64,000 bases of DNA from the NCBI GenBank assembly GCA_963799815.1, contig CAWCYG010000004.1:310001-374000 (forward strand), in the 5' to 3' direction. The position numbers and the translations under genes were made by a program. Shown here piece after piece: positions 14,804-22,839 of this stretch. Source of the stretch: JBDTSW01 sp963799815. Its GTDB lineage: Bacteria; Actinomycetota; Thermoleophilia; Solirubrobacterales; 70-9. Each line of letters opens with the position of its first letter. Positions within the stretch are counted from its first letter, which is position 1. The notes beneath the pieces are model-generated. The model was given only the letters and a program-made list of their open reading frames with translations, searched no databases and had not been told where the DNA came from.

Positions 14804-16293
14804 GCGCGAACCGATTCCTCTACCTGCTGGTCTTCGTGGTCGGCACCGGCAGCCTCGGCGCGGAGATCGCGGCGGTGCGCCTCATGGCTCCCTTCTTCGG
14901 CGCCTCCACGATTGTTTGGGCGAACACGATCGGCGTGGTTCTGGTGGCGCTCTCGGCCGGCTACTGGCTGGGAGGACGGCTCGGCGACCGGCGTCCGGAC
15001 CTGCGCTCGCTGTGTCTCATGGTGATGGGCGCAGCGGTCTTGCTGGCGGTGATCCCGCTCGTGGCGCAGCCCTTCTTCGATCTCTCCGTCGACGCGCTTG
15101 ACGAGATCGAGGCCGGCGCCTTCGTCGGCTCGTTGATCGGCGTCCTCTTCCTGATCGCGATCCCGATCGTGATGCTGGGGACATGCTCGCCATGGGCGAT
15201 CCGCCTGGCGGTGCCGGACGTCGAGCACGCCGGGCGCGTTGCAGGGCGCCTCTATGCGATCTCCACCGTGGGCTCCCTCCTCGGCACCCTCATCGCGGCT
15301 TTGCTTTTGATTCCTGTCGCGGGCACCCAGCGGACGTTTCTGATCTTCGCGGCGGTCATCGCCCTGGTCGCTGCGGGCGGCCTCGGCTGGCGTTGGGTTG
15401 CGGTCCCGGTCGCGCTCGCCGGCGCCCTCGCGCTCCCGGTCGGCACAGTCAAGGCCACGAACGAGGGCGAGGTCATTTTCGAGACCGAGACCGAGAACCA
15501 ATACGTGCGGGTCGTCGAGGAGGAGGACGGCGACCGCCTGCTCGAGCTAAACGAGGGGCAGGCGATCCATTCCCTCTTTCGCCCGGGCACCTACCTCACC
15601 GACAACGTCTGGGACGGCTACCTCGTGGCCCCCTTCGCGGGCCTGAGCGAGCCCCCCGAGCGGATCGCGATCCTGGGCAACGCGGCCGGCACGACGGCGC
15701 GCGCCTACGGCCACTACTTCCCCGAGACGGTCATCGACGGAGTCGAGATCGACCCCGAGCTCGAGGAGGTCGGTCGCCGCTTCTTCGACATGGGCTCGGC
15801 CGAGAACCTGACCGTCCACAACGAGGACGCCCGCCCCTGGCTGCGCCGGTCGGATGGCGGCTACGACGTGATCATGGTCGACGCGTACCGCCAGCCCTAC
15901 ATCCCGTTCTACCTGGCGACGCGCGAATTCTTCCAGCTGGTCCGCGACAGGCTCGCCCCGGGTGGGGTCGTGGTGGTGAACGCTGGGCACCCGGAGGGCA
16001 ACGACGACCTCGAGCGCGTGCTGGGTTCGACCATGGCGTCGGTGTTCCCTGACGTCCTGCGCGATCCGATCGAGGACACCAACACCCTGCTGATCGGGAG
16101 CGAAGCGCCGCTCTCCGCACGCCAGCTGCTGGAGACGGTCAAGGCGCTGCCGCGTGACCTGCAGCCGATCGCGGCTGAGCAGGGGGCGAAGATCGAGCCC
16201 CGCCTGTCAGGCGACCAGGTCTACACCGACGACCTCGCTCCGGTGGAATGGCTGATCGACCGGTCGATCCTGGGCTATGCCTCAGAGAACTAA
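14800..16293 (+). CDS. Membrane-integrated spermidine-synthase-like protein
   Basis: A 497-residue fusion. The N-terminal half (about 1-215) has around six to eight membrane helices, starting LGAEIAAVRLMAPFFGAS and including GTCSPWAIRLAV. The C-terminal half is a Rossmann methyltransferase-fold domain like spermidine synthase: AILGNAAGTTARAYG, VIDGVEIDPELEEVGRRFFD, and YDVIMVDAYRQPYIPFYL. The typical catalytic Asp region is present as VDAYRQPY. Whether it makes polyamines is unproven, as membrane homologues have no confirmed activity. Starts at ATG 14800, overlapping the CtaG-like gene. Confidence 0.85.
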   Translation: MSANRFLYLLVFVVGTGSLGAEIAAVRLMAPFFGASTIVWANTIGVVLVALSAGYWLGGRLGDRRPDLRSLCLMVMGAAVLLAVIPLVAQPFFDLSVDALDEIEAGAFVGSLIGVLFLIAIPIVMLGTCSPWAIRLAVPDVEHAGRVAGRLYAISTVGSLLGTLIAALLLIPVAGTQRTFLIFAAVIALVAAGGLGWRWVAVPVALAGALALPVGTVKATNEGEVIFETETENQYVRVVEEEDGDRLLELNEGQAIHSLFRPGTYLTDNVWDGYLVAPFAGLSEPPERIAILGNAAGTTARAYGHYFPETVIDGVEIDPELEEVGRRFFDMGSAENLTVHNEDARPWLRRSDGGYDVIMVDAYRQPYIPFYLATREFFQLVRDRLAPGGVVVVNAGHPEGNDDLERVLGSTMASVFPDVLRDPIEDTNTLLIGSEAPLSARQLLETVKALPRDLQPIAAEQGAKIEPRLSGDQVYTDDLAPVEWLIDRSILGYASEN

Positions 16294-16336
16294 CACGGTT
16301 CCGGGTTCCCGCCGGGCGGCCGCGACGGATCGCGCG

Positions 16337-16450
16337 ATGGCGTGGCTTCTGACCGGGCCGCTCGGGCGACTCGCAGCCTTCTGCGGCGACCTGGGCGCGG
16401 CCTGGCTCCGATGGGTCGCAGGGCGCCTGTCTAAGCTCCGCCGCCCATGA
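16337..16450 (+). CDS. Small membrane-associated ORF overlapping tig
   Basis: A 37-residue frame (begins MAWLLTGPLGRLAAF, ends LSKLRRP) with a hydrophobic, Trp-containing, amphipathic body and a basic tail. Its TGA overlaps the ATG of tig as ATGA, the coupling arrangement used by confirmed gene pairs throughout this window. That overlap is the main reason to take it seriously. No motif or known family; it could also be chance. Confidence 0.4.
   Translation: MAWLLTGPLGRLAAFCGDLGAAWLRWVAGRLSKLRRP
16432..16437 (+). promoter_or_regulatory. -10-like TAAGCT before tig
   Basis: TANNNT hexamer ending 9 bases before ATG 16447. It lies inside the small upstream ORF, so tig could have its own leaderless transcript. 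Confidence 0.4.
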
Positions 16451-17850
16451 GAACCACCGTCAACGAACTGCCCGAGTCCCGTGTGCGCGTTGACGTTGGC
16501 GTGCCCGCGGACGCCGTCGAGAAGCGCATGGAGAGCGCGGCGCGCGAGCTCGCCGGCGAGATGCGCTTGCCCGGGTTCCGCAAGGGCAAGGTGCCGCCCG
16601 CGCTCGTGATCCAGCGGGTTGGCCGAGAGGCAGTCGTCGAACAGGCGCTTCGCTCCTCGTTGCCCGAGTGGTACGAGCGAGCGCTGCTTGAGGCCGAGGT
16701 GATCGCGGTTGGCGATCCCGAGCTCGACGTCTCGGGCCTGCCCGAGCCGGGCGAGGATCTCGAGTTCTCGATCGAGGTCGCGGTGCGGCCCACCGCGACG
16801 CTCGGCCCCTACCGCGACCTCGAGGTGGGCAAGCCCGAGCCCGACGTGCCCGGAGAGGCGATCCAAGCCGAGCTCGACCGGCTGCGCGAGGGATTCGCGG
16901 AGCTCCGGACCGTGGAGCGCGCGGCAATGACGGGTGACCTCGTCTCGATCGATTACCGCGGGACCATCGAGGGCGAGTCCTTCGAGGGGGGCGAGGGCCG
17001 GGACCAGCTCGTCGAGCTGGGCTCGGGATCGCTGGTCGAGGGATTCGAGGAAGGCCTGATCGGTGCGAACGCGGGCGACGAGCGCACGATCGAGCTCACC
17101 TTCCCCGAGGACTACCGGGCCGAGGACCTGGCTGGCAAGGATGCGCAGTTCGAGCTCACCGTGAAGGAGGTTCGCGAGAAGGATCTCCCGGAGCTGACCG
17201 ACGAGTTCGCCGCCGATGCCTCCGAGTTCGAGACGCTCGAGGAGCTGCGTGGCGAGATCGGCAGCCGGATCGCTGAAGCGCTCTCCCAGCGGGCCGAGGA
17301 GGAGTTTCGGGCGGCGGCCGTGGACGCTGCCGTCGACGGCGCGCGGGTGGAGATCCCCGAGGCGATCGCGCGGGCTCGCGCGGAGGAGTCCCTCGAACGC
17401 TTCCTGCACAACCTCACGCATCAGGGGGTCGACCCCCAGGCCTTCATCAACGTCCAGGAGGGCGGTCGCGACGCGATGCTCGCCAATGTCATGCCCGAGG
17501 CCGAGCGCACGCTTCGCCGTGAGGCGACCCTCGCGGCCATCGCCGACACCGAGCAGATCGAGGCGAGCGACGACGATCTGCTCGAGGCCCTGGGGCCGGG
17601 GGAGGGCGACCAGAGCCCGAAGAAGATCCTCCAGCGGCTGCGCTCGAGCGGCCGCGATCAGCTGCTGCGTGAGGAGGTCCGCCTGCGCAAGGCGGCGGAT
17701 CTCGTGGTGGATACCGCAAAGCCGATTCCGGTCGAGCGTGCAGCAGCGCGGGAGGCCATCTGGACGCCGGACAAGGGGGAGGCCGAAGGCGGGCGCGAAC
17801 CGGGCCAGCAGGCGCCCGAGCCGGGCAAGATCTGGACTCCGGGGTCCTAG
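16447..17850 (+). CDS. tig: Trigger factor, ribosome-associated chaperone and peptidyl-prolyl isomerase
   Basis: Binds near the ribosome exit tunnel and folds nascent chains. The 467-residue protein has the ribosome-binding domain with the signature GFRKGKVPPALV (about residues 39-50), a central FKBP-like isomerase domain (GDLVSIDYRGTIEGESFEGG, about 160-245), and a helical C-terminal chaperone domain. The last 50 residues are an acidic/Pro linker-like tail (repeat of WTPDKGEAEGG and KIWTPGS), common in actinobacterial trigger factors. Immediately upstream of clpP, as in many bacteria. Confidence 0.96.
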   Translation: MRTTVNELPESRVRVDVGVPADAVEKRMESAARELAGEMRLPGFRKGKVPPALVIQRVGREAVVEQALRSSLPEWYERALLEAEVIAVGDPELDVSGLPEPGEDLEFSIEVAVRPTATLGPYRDLEVGKPEPDVPGEAIQAELDRLREGFAELRTVERAAMTGDLVSIDYRGTIEGESFEGGEGRDQLVELGSGSLVEGFEEGLIGANAGDERTIELTFPEDYRAEDLAGKDAQFELTVKEVREKDLPELTDEFAADASEFETLEELRGEIGSRIAEALSQRAEEEFRAAAVDAAVDGARVEIPEAIARARAEESLERFLHNLTHQGVDPQAFINVQEGGRDAMLANVMPEAERTLRREATLAAIADTEQIEASDDDLLEALGPGEGDQSPKKILQRLRSSGRDQLLREEVRLRKAADLVVDTAKPIPVERAAAREAIWTPDKGEAEGGREPGQQAPEPGKIWTPGS

Positions 17851-17882
17851 TCCAGCACGCTTGGGACGACGAGCCTCCCCAG

Positions 17883-17888
17883 TAGACT
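17883..17888 (+). promoter_or_regulatory. -10-like TAGACT before clpP
   Basis: TANNNT hexamer ending 9 bases before ATG 17898. Confidence 0.5.
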
Positions 17889-17897
17889 GGCGCCCGC

Positions 17898-18506
17898 ATG
17901 AGCGAGCGCGAGCCCATCCGCAACAGCCCGCTGGTCCCGATGGTGGTCGAGCAGACCTCCCGCGGGGAGCGTGCCTTCGACATCTACTCGCGCCTTCTGA
18001 ACGAGCGCATCGTCTTTCTCGGAACGCCCGTCACTGAGGACATCGCCAACCTGATCGTCGCCCAGCTCATCCATCTCGAGTCCGAGGATCCCGACAAGGA
18101 CATCTCCATGTACATCAACTCGCCCGGCGGGTCGGTGTATGCGGGCCTCGCGATCTACGACACGATGCAGTACATAAAGCCCGACTTGCAGACCATCTGC
18201 GTCGGCGTGGCGATGAGCATGGGCGCGCTGCTGCTCGCCGGAGGCGCCGCGGGCAAGCGCATGGCGCTCCCCAACTCGAAGATCCTCATCCATCAGGTCT
18301 CCGCCGGGTTCCAGGGCCAGGCGACCGACATCGAGATCCACGCCAAGGAGATCATCGACGTCCGCCGCCGCCTCGACGAGATCATCGCCCATCACACCGG
18401 TCAGCCGTTCGAGAAGGTCACCGAGGACACCGACCGCGATTACTTCATGAGCGCGGAGGAGGCGAAGGAGTACTCCATCGTCGACCGCGTGATCGAGCAC
18501 CACTAG
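17898..18506 (+). CDS. clpP: ATP-dependent Clp protease proteolytic subunit
   Basis: A serine peptidase of the ClpXP complex. The 202-residue protein has the catalytic Ser107 in VGVAMSMGALLLAGG, His132 in PNSKILIHQ, and the Asp in the handle region (EIIDVRRRLDEI). The N-terminal PMVVEQTSRGERAFDIYSRL is typical of ClpP. Actinobacteria often carry two clpP genes in tandem; only one is present here, so a second copy may lie elsewhere. Its partner clpX is about 1.8 kb downstream, separated by two unrelated secreted-protein genes. Confidence 0.97.
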   Translation: MSEREPIRNSPLVPMVVEQTSRGERAFDIYSRLLNERIVFLGTPVTEDIANLIVAQLIHLESEDPDKDISMYINSPGGSVYAGLAIYDTMQYIKPDLQTICVGVAMSMGALLLAGGAAGKRMALPNSKILIHQVSAGFQGQATDIEIHAKEIIDVRRRLDEIIAHHTGQPFEKVTEDTDRDYFMSAEEAKEYSIVDRVIEHH

Positions 18507-18602
18507 CGCGCTCGTCCACTCCCTCCGCGGCGTCGGCCTCAAGGCCTAGGCTGCTCAAACCGATCTTCCTCGTGGGAAGTCTTAAGCCAGGGAGGTTTCA
18601 GC

Positions 18603-19472
18603 ATCAGCGCAGGTCTCGCACGCACAGCTTCGATCATCGCCGTGGCGGCCGCCGTGGTCATCGTGCCCGCGGGCGCATCCGCGGCCACGATCAACGTCCA
18701 CCCGGGGCAGAACGCGATCCAAAGGGGGATCAACCGGGCCGACAGAGGAGACGTCTTGAGGGTGCACAGCGGTGTCTATCGCGGCGATGTCGACGTCGAC
18801 AAGCGAGTGACCCTGCGCGGCGTGGGGCCGGAGCTCCCGATCGTCGACGGCCAGTGCGATTCGATCTTCGTCATCGACGTTCAGCGCAACGGCGTCATCG
18901 TCGAGGACCTAAAGGTCAAGGGCGCCGAGGACGAGATCTTCGCGGCGGAGGTCAACTTCGAGAACATCGAGAAGGGGACCGCGCGCGACCTCGTGGTCCG
19001 CGACAGCTGCGGCGCCGGCCCGGAAGACGGCGCCGGCTACGGCGTCAACGTCTACCGGGGCGAAGAGCTAAAGGTGCGCCGCGTAAACGCGAAGGGCTTC
19101 AGCGACGCCGGCATCTACATCGGCAGCATCGACTCGACGGGATCGGGCCGGCTCCTCGTCGCCGACAACGAGACGTTCGGCAGCGCTCAGGGGATCATCA
19201 TCGAGGAGGTGGAGCCACTGGCCGACGTGCTCGTTAAGAACAACGAGACCTACGAGAACGGCAAGGGCTTCTTCGGCCACATCAGCGTCGGCGCCGTCTT
19301 CGAGGACAACACGATCCGAGACAACACCACCGGCATCCACCTCGACCCAGGCTCCGAGGACAACGAGTTCTCCGGCAACACGCTGATCGACAACACCACG
19401 AACCTCCTGGACGAGGGCGAGGGCAACTGCGGCTCCGGCAACTCGCCGGAGGTCTTCAGCCCCTGCGTTTGA
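18603..19472 (+). CDS. Secreted right-handed beta-helix protein; possible ATC start
   Basis: About 289 residues. A signal peptide is readable when translation begins at 18603: SAGLARTASIIAVAAAVVIV with an ASA-A cleavage site. Repeated Asn/Asp/Gly-rich beta-helix coils follow (NGVIVEDLKVKG, DAGIYIGSID, ADVLVKNNETYENGKGF, FEDNTIRDNTTGIHL), resembling parallel beta-helix/NosD repeats. These proteins often bind or cut polysaccharides, but no catalytic residues are evident. AGGGAGG at 18589-18595 sits 7 bases before ATC 18603. The first standard start is GTG 18642, which would remove the positively charged part of the signal peptide. Confidence 0.7.
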   Translation: MSAGLARTASIIAVAAAVVIVPAGASAATINVHPGQNAIQRGINRADRGDVLRVHSGVYRGDVDVDKRVTLRGVGPELPIVDGQCDSIFVIDVQRNGVIVEDLKVKGAEDEIFAAEVNFENIEKGTARDLVVRDSCGAGPEDGAGYGVNVYRGEELKVRRVNAKGFSDAGIYIGSIDSTGSGRLLVADNETFGSAQGIIIEEVEPLADVLVKNNETYENGKGFFGHISVGAVFEDNTIRDNTTGIHLDPGSEDNEFSGNTLIDNTTNLLDEGEGNCGSGNSPEVFSPCV

Positions 19473-19483
19473 GCCAGACGTAA

Positions 19484-19517
19484 GACGACCGCCGCCGCAC
19501 GAGTCGCGGCGGTCGTC
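19484..19517. terminator. 12-bp perfect GC-rich hairpin between convergent genes
   Basis: GACGACCGCCGC pairs with GCGGCGGTCGTC across a 10-base loop. It lies 12 bases after the beta-helix gene stop and before the stop of the opposing gene, so it could terminate both. No T-tract follows, which is common in high-GC Actinobacteria. Confidence 0.65.
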
Positions 19518-19538
19518 GAATCCCGGCGATCGAGCCGC

Positions 19539-20027
19539 CTAGTTGCCGGCCTCGCCGGCGTCGTACCGCTCCTTGCCGGTGTCGCAGTCGCTTGCGCCGG
19601 ACTTGGGGAAGTCGCCCTTGGCGCGGAAGAAGCCGACGATCCTGTTGTTGTGGTCTCTGAAGGAGCCGACCACCCTGAACGTGCCTTCACCCCCGCCCTG
19701 CGACTCCGCCGGGTAGGTCTTGCTGAACTTGCCGTCGTTGACGTTGGCCTTCCCGTTGGAGCCCCTGCGCTCGGTCCCAAAGCCTTGGCCGCTCAGGAGC
19801 AGCGGCCCCCCACCGCCGGTGCAATCTGCGTCGGCGTTCTTGTACTTGAAGCGGCCGACCTTGACCGGCTTGCCGTCTCTGAGATAGACCGTGAAGTTGA
19901 AATTCTGAAAGTCCCGCTTCACGGAGCTTCGGTCGACCGAAGTCGCCGTCCCCTCCGACGACGACAGGGCAGCGCTCGGCACGGCCATCGCCGCCGCGAG
20001 CACCGCTGCGAACATAAGGCGCTTCAT
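19539..20027 (-). CDS. Secreted hypothetical protein
   Basis: A 162-residue protein with a signal peptide (MKRLMFAAVLAAAMAVPSAA) and a mature domain rich in beta strands (NFTVYLRDGKPVKVGRFKY, GEGTFRVVGSFRDHNNRIVG). It has two Cys (in NADADCTGGG and GASDCDTG) that may form a disulfide. The strand pattern suggests a small beta sandwich or barrel. Family unknown. AGGAGG lies 9 bases before the ATG at 20027. Confidence 0.65.
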   Translation of the reverse strand: MKRLMFAAVLAAAMAVPSAALSSSEGTATSVDRSSVKRDFQNFNFTVYLRDGKPVKVGRFKYKNADADCTGGGGPLLLSGQGFGTERRGSNGKANVNDGKFSKTYPAESQGGGEGTFRVVGSFRDHNNRIVGFFRAKGDFPKSGASDCDTGKERYDAGEAGN

Positions 20028-20253
20028 CCCTTTGTACCTCCTGGCCAGGTGACAGTAATCCGAGCAAGGGTAGAGCCACACCTGTGGGGCACATCCGTAG
20101 TTGCCCGCAACGTCGGAGGACTGAGGCCTCCTGACATCGTGCAATACCGCCCGCATGAGCAGGGACATTCGCCGCCGGGGCGTAAGGACCACTCGTCAAA
20201 GCCGAGGCCGGGCTTCCCGTAACCTGAGTGGGGACGGCAAGGTCGGGTCAACT

Positions 20254-20267
20254 GGGAGGAACGACCG

Positions 20268-20270
<3 letters not shown>
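20254..20270 (+). promoter_or_regulatory. Strong Shine-Dalgarno before a CTG start (clpX)
   Basis: GGGAGGA at 20254-20260, then 7 bases, then CTG at 20268-20270. This decides the clpX start, because no ATG, GTG or TTG occurs in frame before the conserved zinc-binding domain. Confidence 0.75.
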
Positions 20271-21550
<1,280 letters not shown>

Positions 21551-21554
<4 letters not shown>

Positions 21555-21658
21555 GCCGAGTGCTCGCTGCTCGAGTCCCAGGTCAGGACCCAGATCAGCA
21601 TCACAACTCCGAGAATGATGAAACCGGCCATCGTGGCCGCCCCTTCCGTTTCGCTCAC
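21551..21658 (-). CDS. Small single-pass membrane protein
   Basis: A 35-residue frame from GTG 21658 (or 26 residues from ATG 21631, which has AAGGGG upstream). It contains one hydrophobic helix (MAGFIILGVVMLIWVLTW) and a polar tail (DSSSEHSA). It sits just downstream of the aldo/keto reductase gene on the same strand and its stop overlaps the end of clpX. No family recognised; the helix and position suggest a real microprotein. Confidence 0.4.
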
Positions 21659-21662
21659 CCCT

Positions 21663-22811
21663 CTATCGGCCGGCCTCCGGCTCGGCTGAAGCCCTGAGGA
21701 GCTCGGGCCGGATCCCGTATCCCCTTCCGGTCGCGGCCAGCTCCTCGCTCAGCTCCCAGCGGTCGGGGGCCTCGTCGCCCTCGTGGTCGGGGCTCGCGCC
21801 CTTGAGCCGCATCGAGCCGGTGTTGTCGCCGATCTCGCGGATGGCGGCGAGGTCGGTTGAGTCCAAGCGGACTTCGACGGGGAGTTCGGCCAGCTCGTCC
21901 CGCTTGGATTCGATCGAGCGCGCGCCATCGCCCGCCTCTTGGATCAGCGTTGGTACCACGCACTCGACGGCGGCATGGGAGAGGTTCCACGCGCAGGCGA
22001 GTTGGATGGGGGAGAGGTCTGCGCGTTCGCCGATCGGGCGGAGGGCGGCGAGCTTCTCGAGCCCCGCGTGGATCCAGCCCTCGGGCCGAAACCGCCTGTG
22101 GTCGTGCTCCTGCAGAGGTGTGTCAGGCCCAAGATCGCCCCAGAGCAGACCGCCATAGTCGACGACGCGGGTGAGGACCCGGACCTCGTGGCGCGCGGCC
22201 GCCTCGAGCGGGAGCTCGCCCGGCCACGGCTCGAGCGGGTTCAGGATCACCATCGCCCAGTCGATCCGGTCGCCAAAGCGCTCAAGGCAGGCGATCAAAT
22301 CGAGCGTGAAGCCGTTCGCCGGGCCCGGGGCGAGCCCGATCAGCCGCGTGAGCCCCGCCTCGCGGAGCGCAGCCATGCCGTCCCATACCTCCTCGGACTC
22401 GTACCCGGTGCGGTCGGGGTTGTGAAGGAGCAGCAGATCGAAGGCGTCGACGCCGAGCCGCTCCAGCGAGCGTTCCGTCGCCATCCGGAGGTAGGCGCCG
22501 TACTGGTCGGGGCCGCGCAGGCGGCGGTCGGTAAAGCGCGGGAAACCCTTCGGCCCCTGGCGCTCGCCCTCGTAGAAGTCGTGGCCCACCGCGCCTACGA
22601 GCGAGTACGCCACGCGATCGAGTCCCGCGAGCGATCTGCCCAGGAGCGCGTCGGCCTCGCCTTGTCCATAGGTGTCGGCGGTGATAACGGTGTCGATGCC
22701 AGCGTCGGGGCGCAGAACGGCCTCGAGCCGTTCCTCGGTTACCGCTTCCCCGAAGCGCATGAAGCGTCCGCCGCCCCAGGTCCCGAGCGCGGTTCTGCCG
22801 GGGTCTTTCAC
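21663..22811 (-). CDS. Aldo/keto reductase family protein
   Basis: A probable NADP-dependent oxidoreductase with a TIM-barrel fold, 382 residues. Recognisable elements are LGTWGGGRFM near the N-terminus, DTVITADTYGQGEADALLGR (Asp and catalytic-Tyr region), YLRMATERSLERLGVDAFDL, LLLLHNPD and the C-terminal AWNLSHAAVECVVPTLIQEA. It is closer to the plant-auxin-type/YajO group than to small AKRs. Substrate unknown. GTG at 22811 has TAGCGT ending 7 bases upstream and is divergent from valS with only 28 bases between the two start codons. Confidence 0.85.
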   Translation of the reverse strand: MKDPGRTALGTWGGGRFMRFGEAVTEERLEAVLRPDAGIDTVITADTYGQGEADALLGRSLAGLDRVAYSLVGAVGHDFYEGERQGPKGFPRFTDRRLRGPDQYGAYLRMATERSLERLGVDAFDLLLLHNPDRTGYESEEVWDGMAALREAGLTRLIGLAPGPANGFTLDLIACLERFGDRIDWAMVILNPLEPWPGELPLEAAARHEVRVLTRVVDYGGLLWGDLGPDTPLQEHDHRRFRPEGWIHAGLEKLAALRPIGERADLSPIQLACAWNLSHAAVECVVPTLIQEAGDGARSIESKRDELAELPVEVRLDSTDLAAIREIGDNTGSMRLKGASPDHEGDEAPDRWELSEELAATGRGYGIRPELLRASAEPEAGR

Positions 22812-22818
22812 GCGGATA

Positions 22819-22824
22819 ACGCTA
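22819..22824 (-). promoter_or_regulatory. -10-like TAGCGT before the aldo/keto reductase
   Basis: TANNNT hexamer ending 7 bases before the GTG at 22811. It is separated by two bases from the valS -10-like hexamer on the other strand. Confidence 0.55.
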
Positions 22825-22826
22825 AC

Positions 22827-22832
22827 TACACT
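22827..22832 (+). promoter_or_regulatory. -10-like TACACT before valS
   Basis: TANNNT hexamer ending 7 bases before GTG 22840. Confidence 0.55.
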
Positions 22833-22839
22833 CGCGCAC

